Below, one piece after another: positions 63,976-64,000 of a stretch of DNA of 64,000 bases. The stretch is from Parvibaculaceae bacterium (GTDB taxonomy: Bacteria; Pseudomonadota; Alphaproteobacteria; Parvibaculales; Parvibaculaceae). The notes under the pieces were generated by a model that was not told where the DNA came from, did not search any database, and worked only from the letters and a program-made list of their open reading frames with translations. Position numbers and translations under genes: made by a program. The stretch covers positions 83,830 to 147,829 of the forward strand of contig JARGNZ010000005.1 in the NCBI GenBank assembly GCA_029209985.1, given 5' to 3'. Numbering within the stretch: position 1 is the first letter of the stretch; each line of letters opens with the position of its first letter.

Positions 63976-64000
63976 TATTCTGCCCGCACTGTGTGTTTGT

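Noticed and set aside
63792..63989. Minus-strand reading frame over tRNA-Arg containing GDPGAIRTHDPQIRN
   Set aside because: It is the antisense of the tRNA; no ribosome binding site or homology to a real protein.
1..64000. CRISPR arrays, prophage, insertion sequences, integrases
   Set aside because: No regularly spaced repeats, transposase, integrase or phage structural motifs were seen.

Overview
The window is chromosomal DNA from an alphaproteobacterium. The evidence is the ethylmalonyl-CoA pathway trio (ccr, mcd, ecm), the TIGR02302/DUF4175 protein beside lysA, lptM, argH and tlpA, two PAS_5 family proteins, HIG1 and PduO-type genes near etfBA, GluQ, Coq7, and many acyl-CoA, short-chain dehydrogenase and TetR genes. 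The catabolic content suggests an aerobic lipid- or hydrocarbon-using heterotroph, perhaps Parvibaculales- or Hyphomicrobiales-like, but that rank is a guess. About 60 protein genes and two tRNAs are densely packed. I see no phage, insertion sequence, integrase or CRISPR array.

Layout. 1-5.1 kb (minus): TIGR02302, lysA, lptM, argH, with tlpA divergent. 5.9-7.0 kb: two PAS_5 proteins. 7.3-14.9 kb (minus): hbd, etfA, etfB and a PduO-type adenosyltransferase. Next comes a TetR / enoyl-CoA hydratase / haloalkane dehalogenase unit headed by a perfect 26-bp palindrome, then HIG1 and a membrane-anchored hydrolase. 15.1-21.1 kb: mcd and ccr (minus) and ecm (plus). The upstream adenosyltransferase could supply the adenosylcobalamin that Ecm needs, and EtfAB is the usual electron acceptor for acyl-CoA dehydrogenases such as Mcd. 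21.5-23.6 kb: three co-directional genes of unknown function (89-aa soluble, four-helix membrane, exported von Willebrand A protein).

23.7-31.8 kb: AEC transporter, acyltransferase 3, gluQ, HNH nuclease, coq7-dsbB-yqaA, tRNA-Leu(CAA), TetR, ArsC/Spx-like and TusA-like proteins. 32-42.5 kb is a catabolic region with two acyl-CoA synthetases, LLM monooxygenase plus TetR, SDR plus DoxX-like, a CMD-MBL-GST operon, and DUF924. 42.5-50.7 kb: chemoreceptor, small protein, HSL-type esterase, AGPS-like flavoprotein next to glpD, and a free-standing Cache-like exported protein. 50.9-58.1 kb: DsbA/HCCA-isomerase-like protein, tandem paralogous hydrolases, SDR, GNAT, acyl-CoA dehydrogenase and enoyl-CoA hydratase. 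58.1-64 kb: an overlapping GT9/GT4 pair, a ZnuD-like TonB receptor behind a near-consensus Zur box, an exported protein of unknown function, and tRNA-Arg(CCT).

The best candidates for new biology are the 21.5-23.6 kb three-gene module and the TetR-controlled haloalkane dehalogenase unit. Neither could be tested by database search here, so their novelty is unproven.
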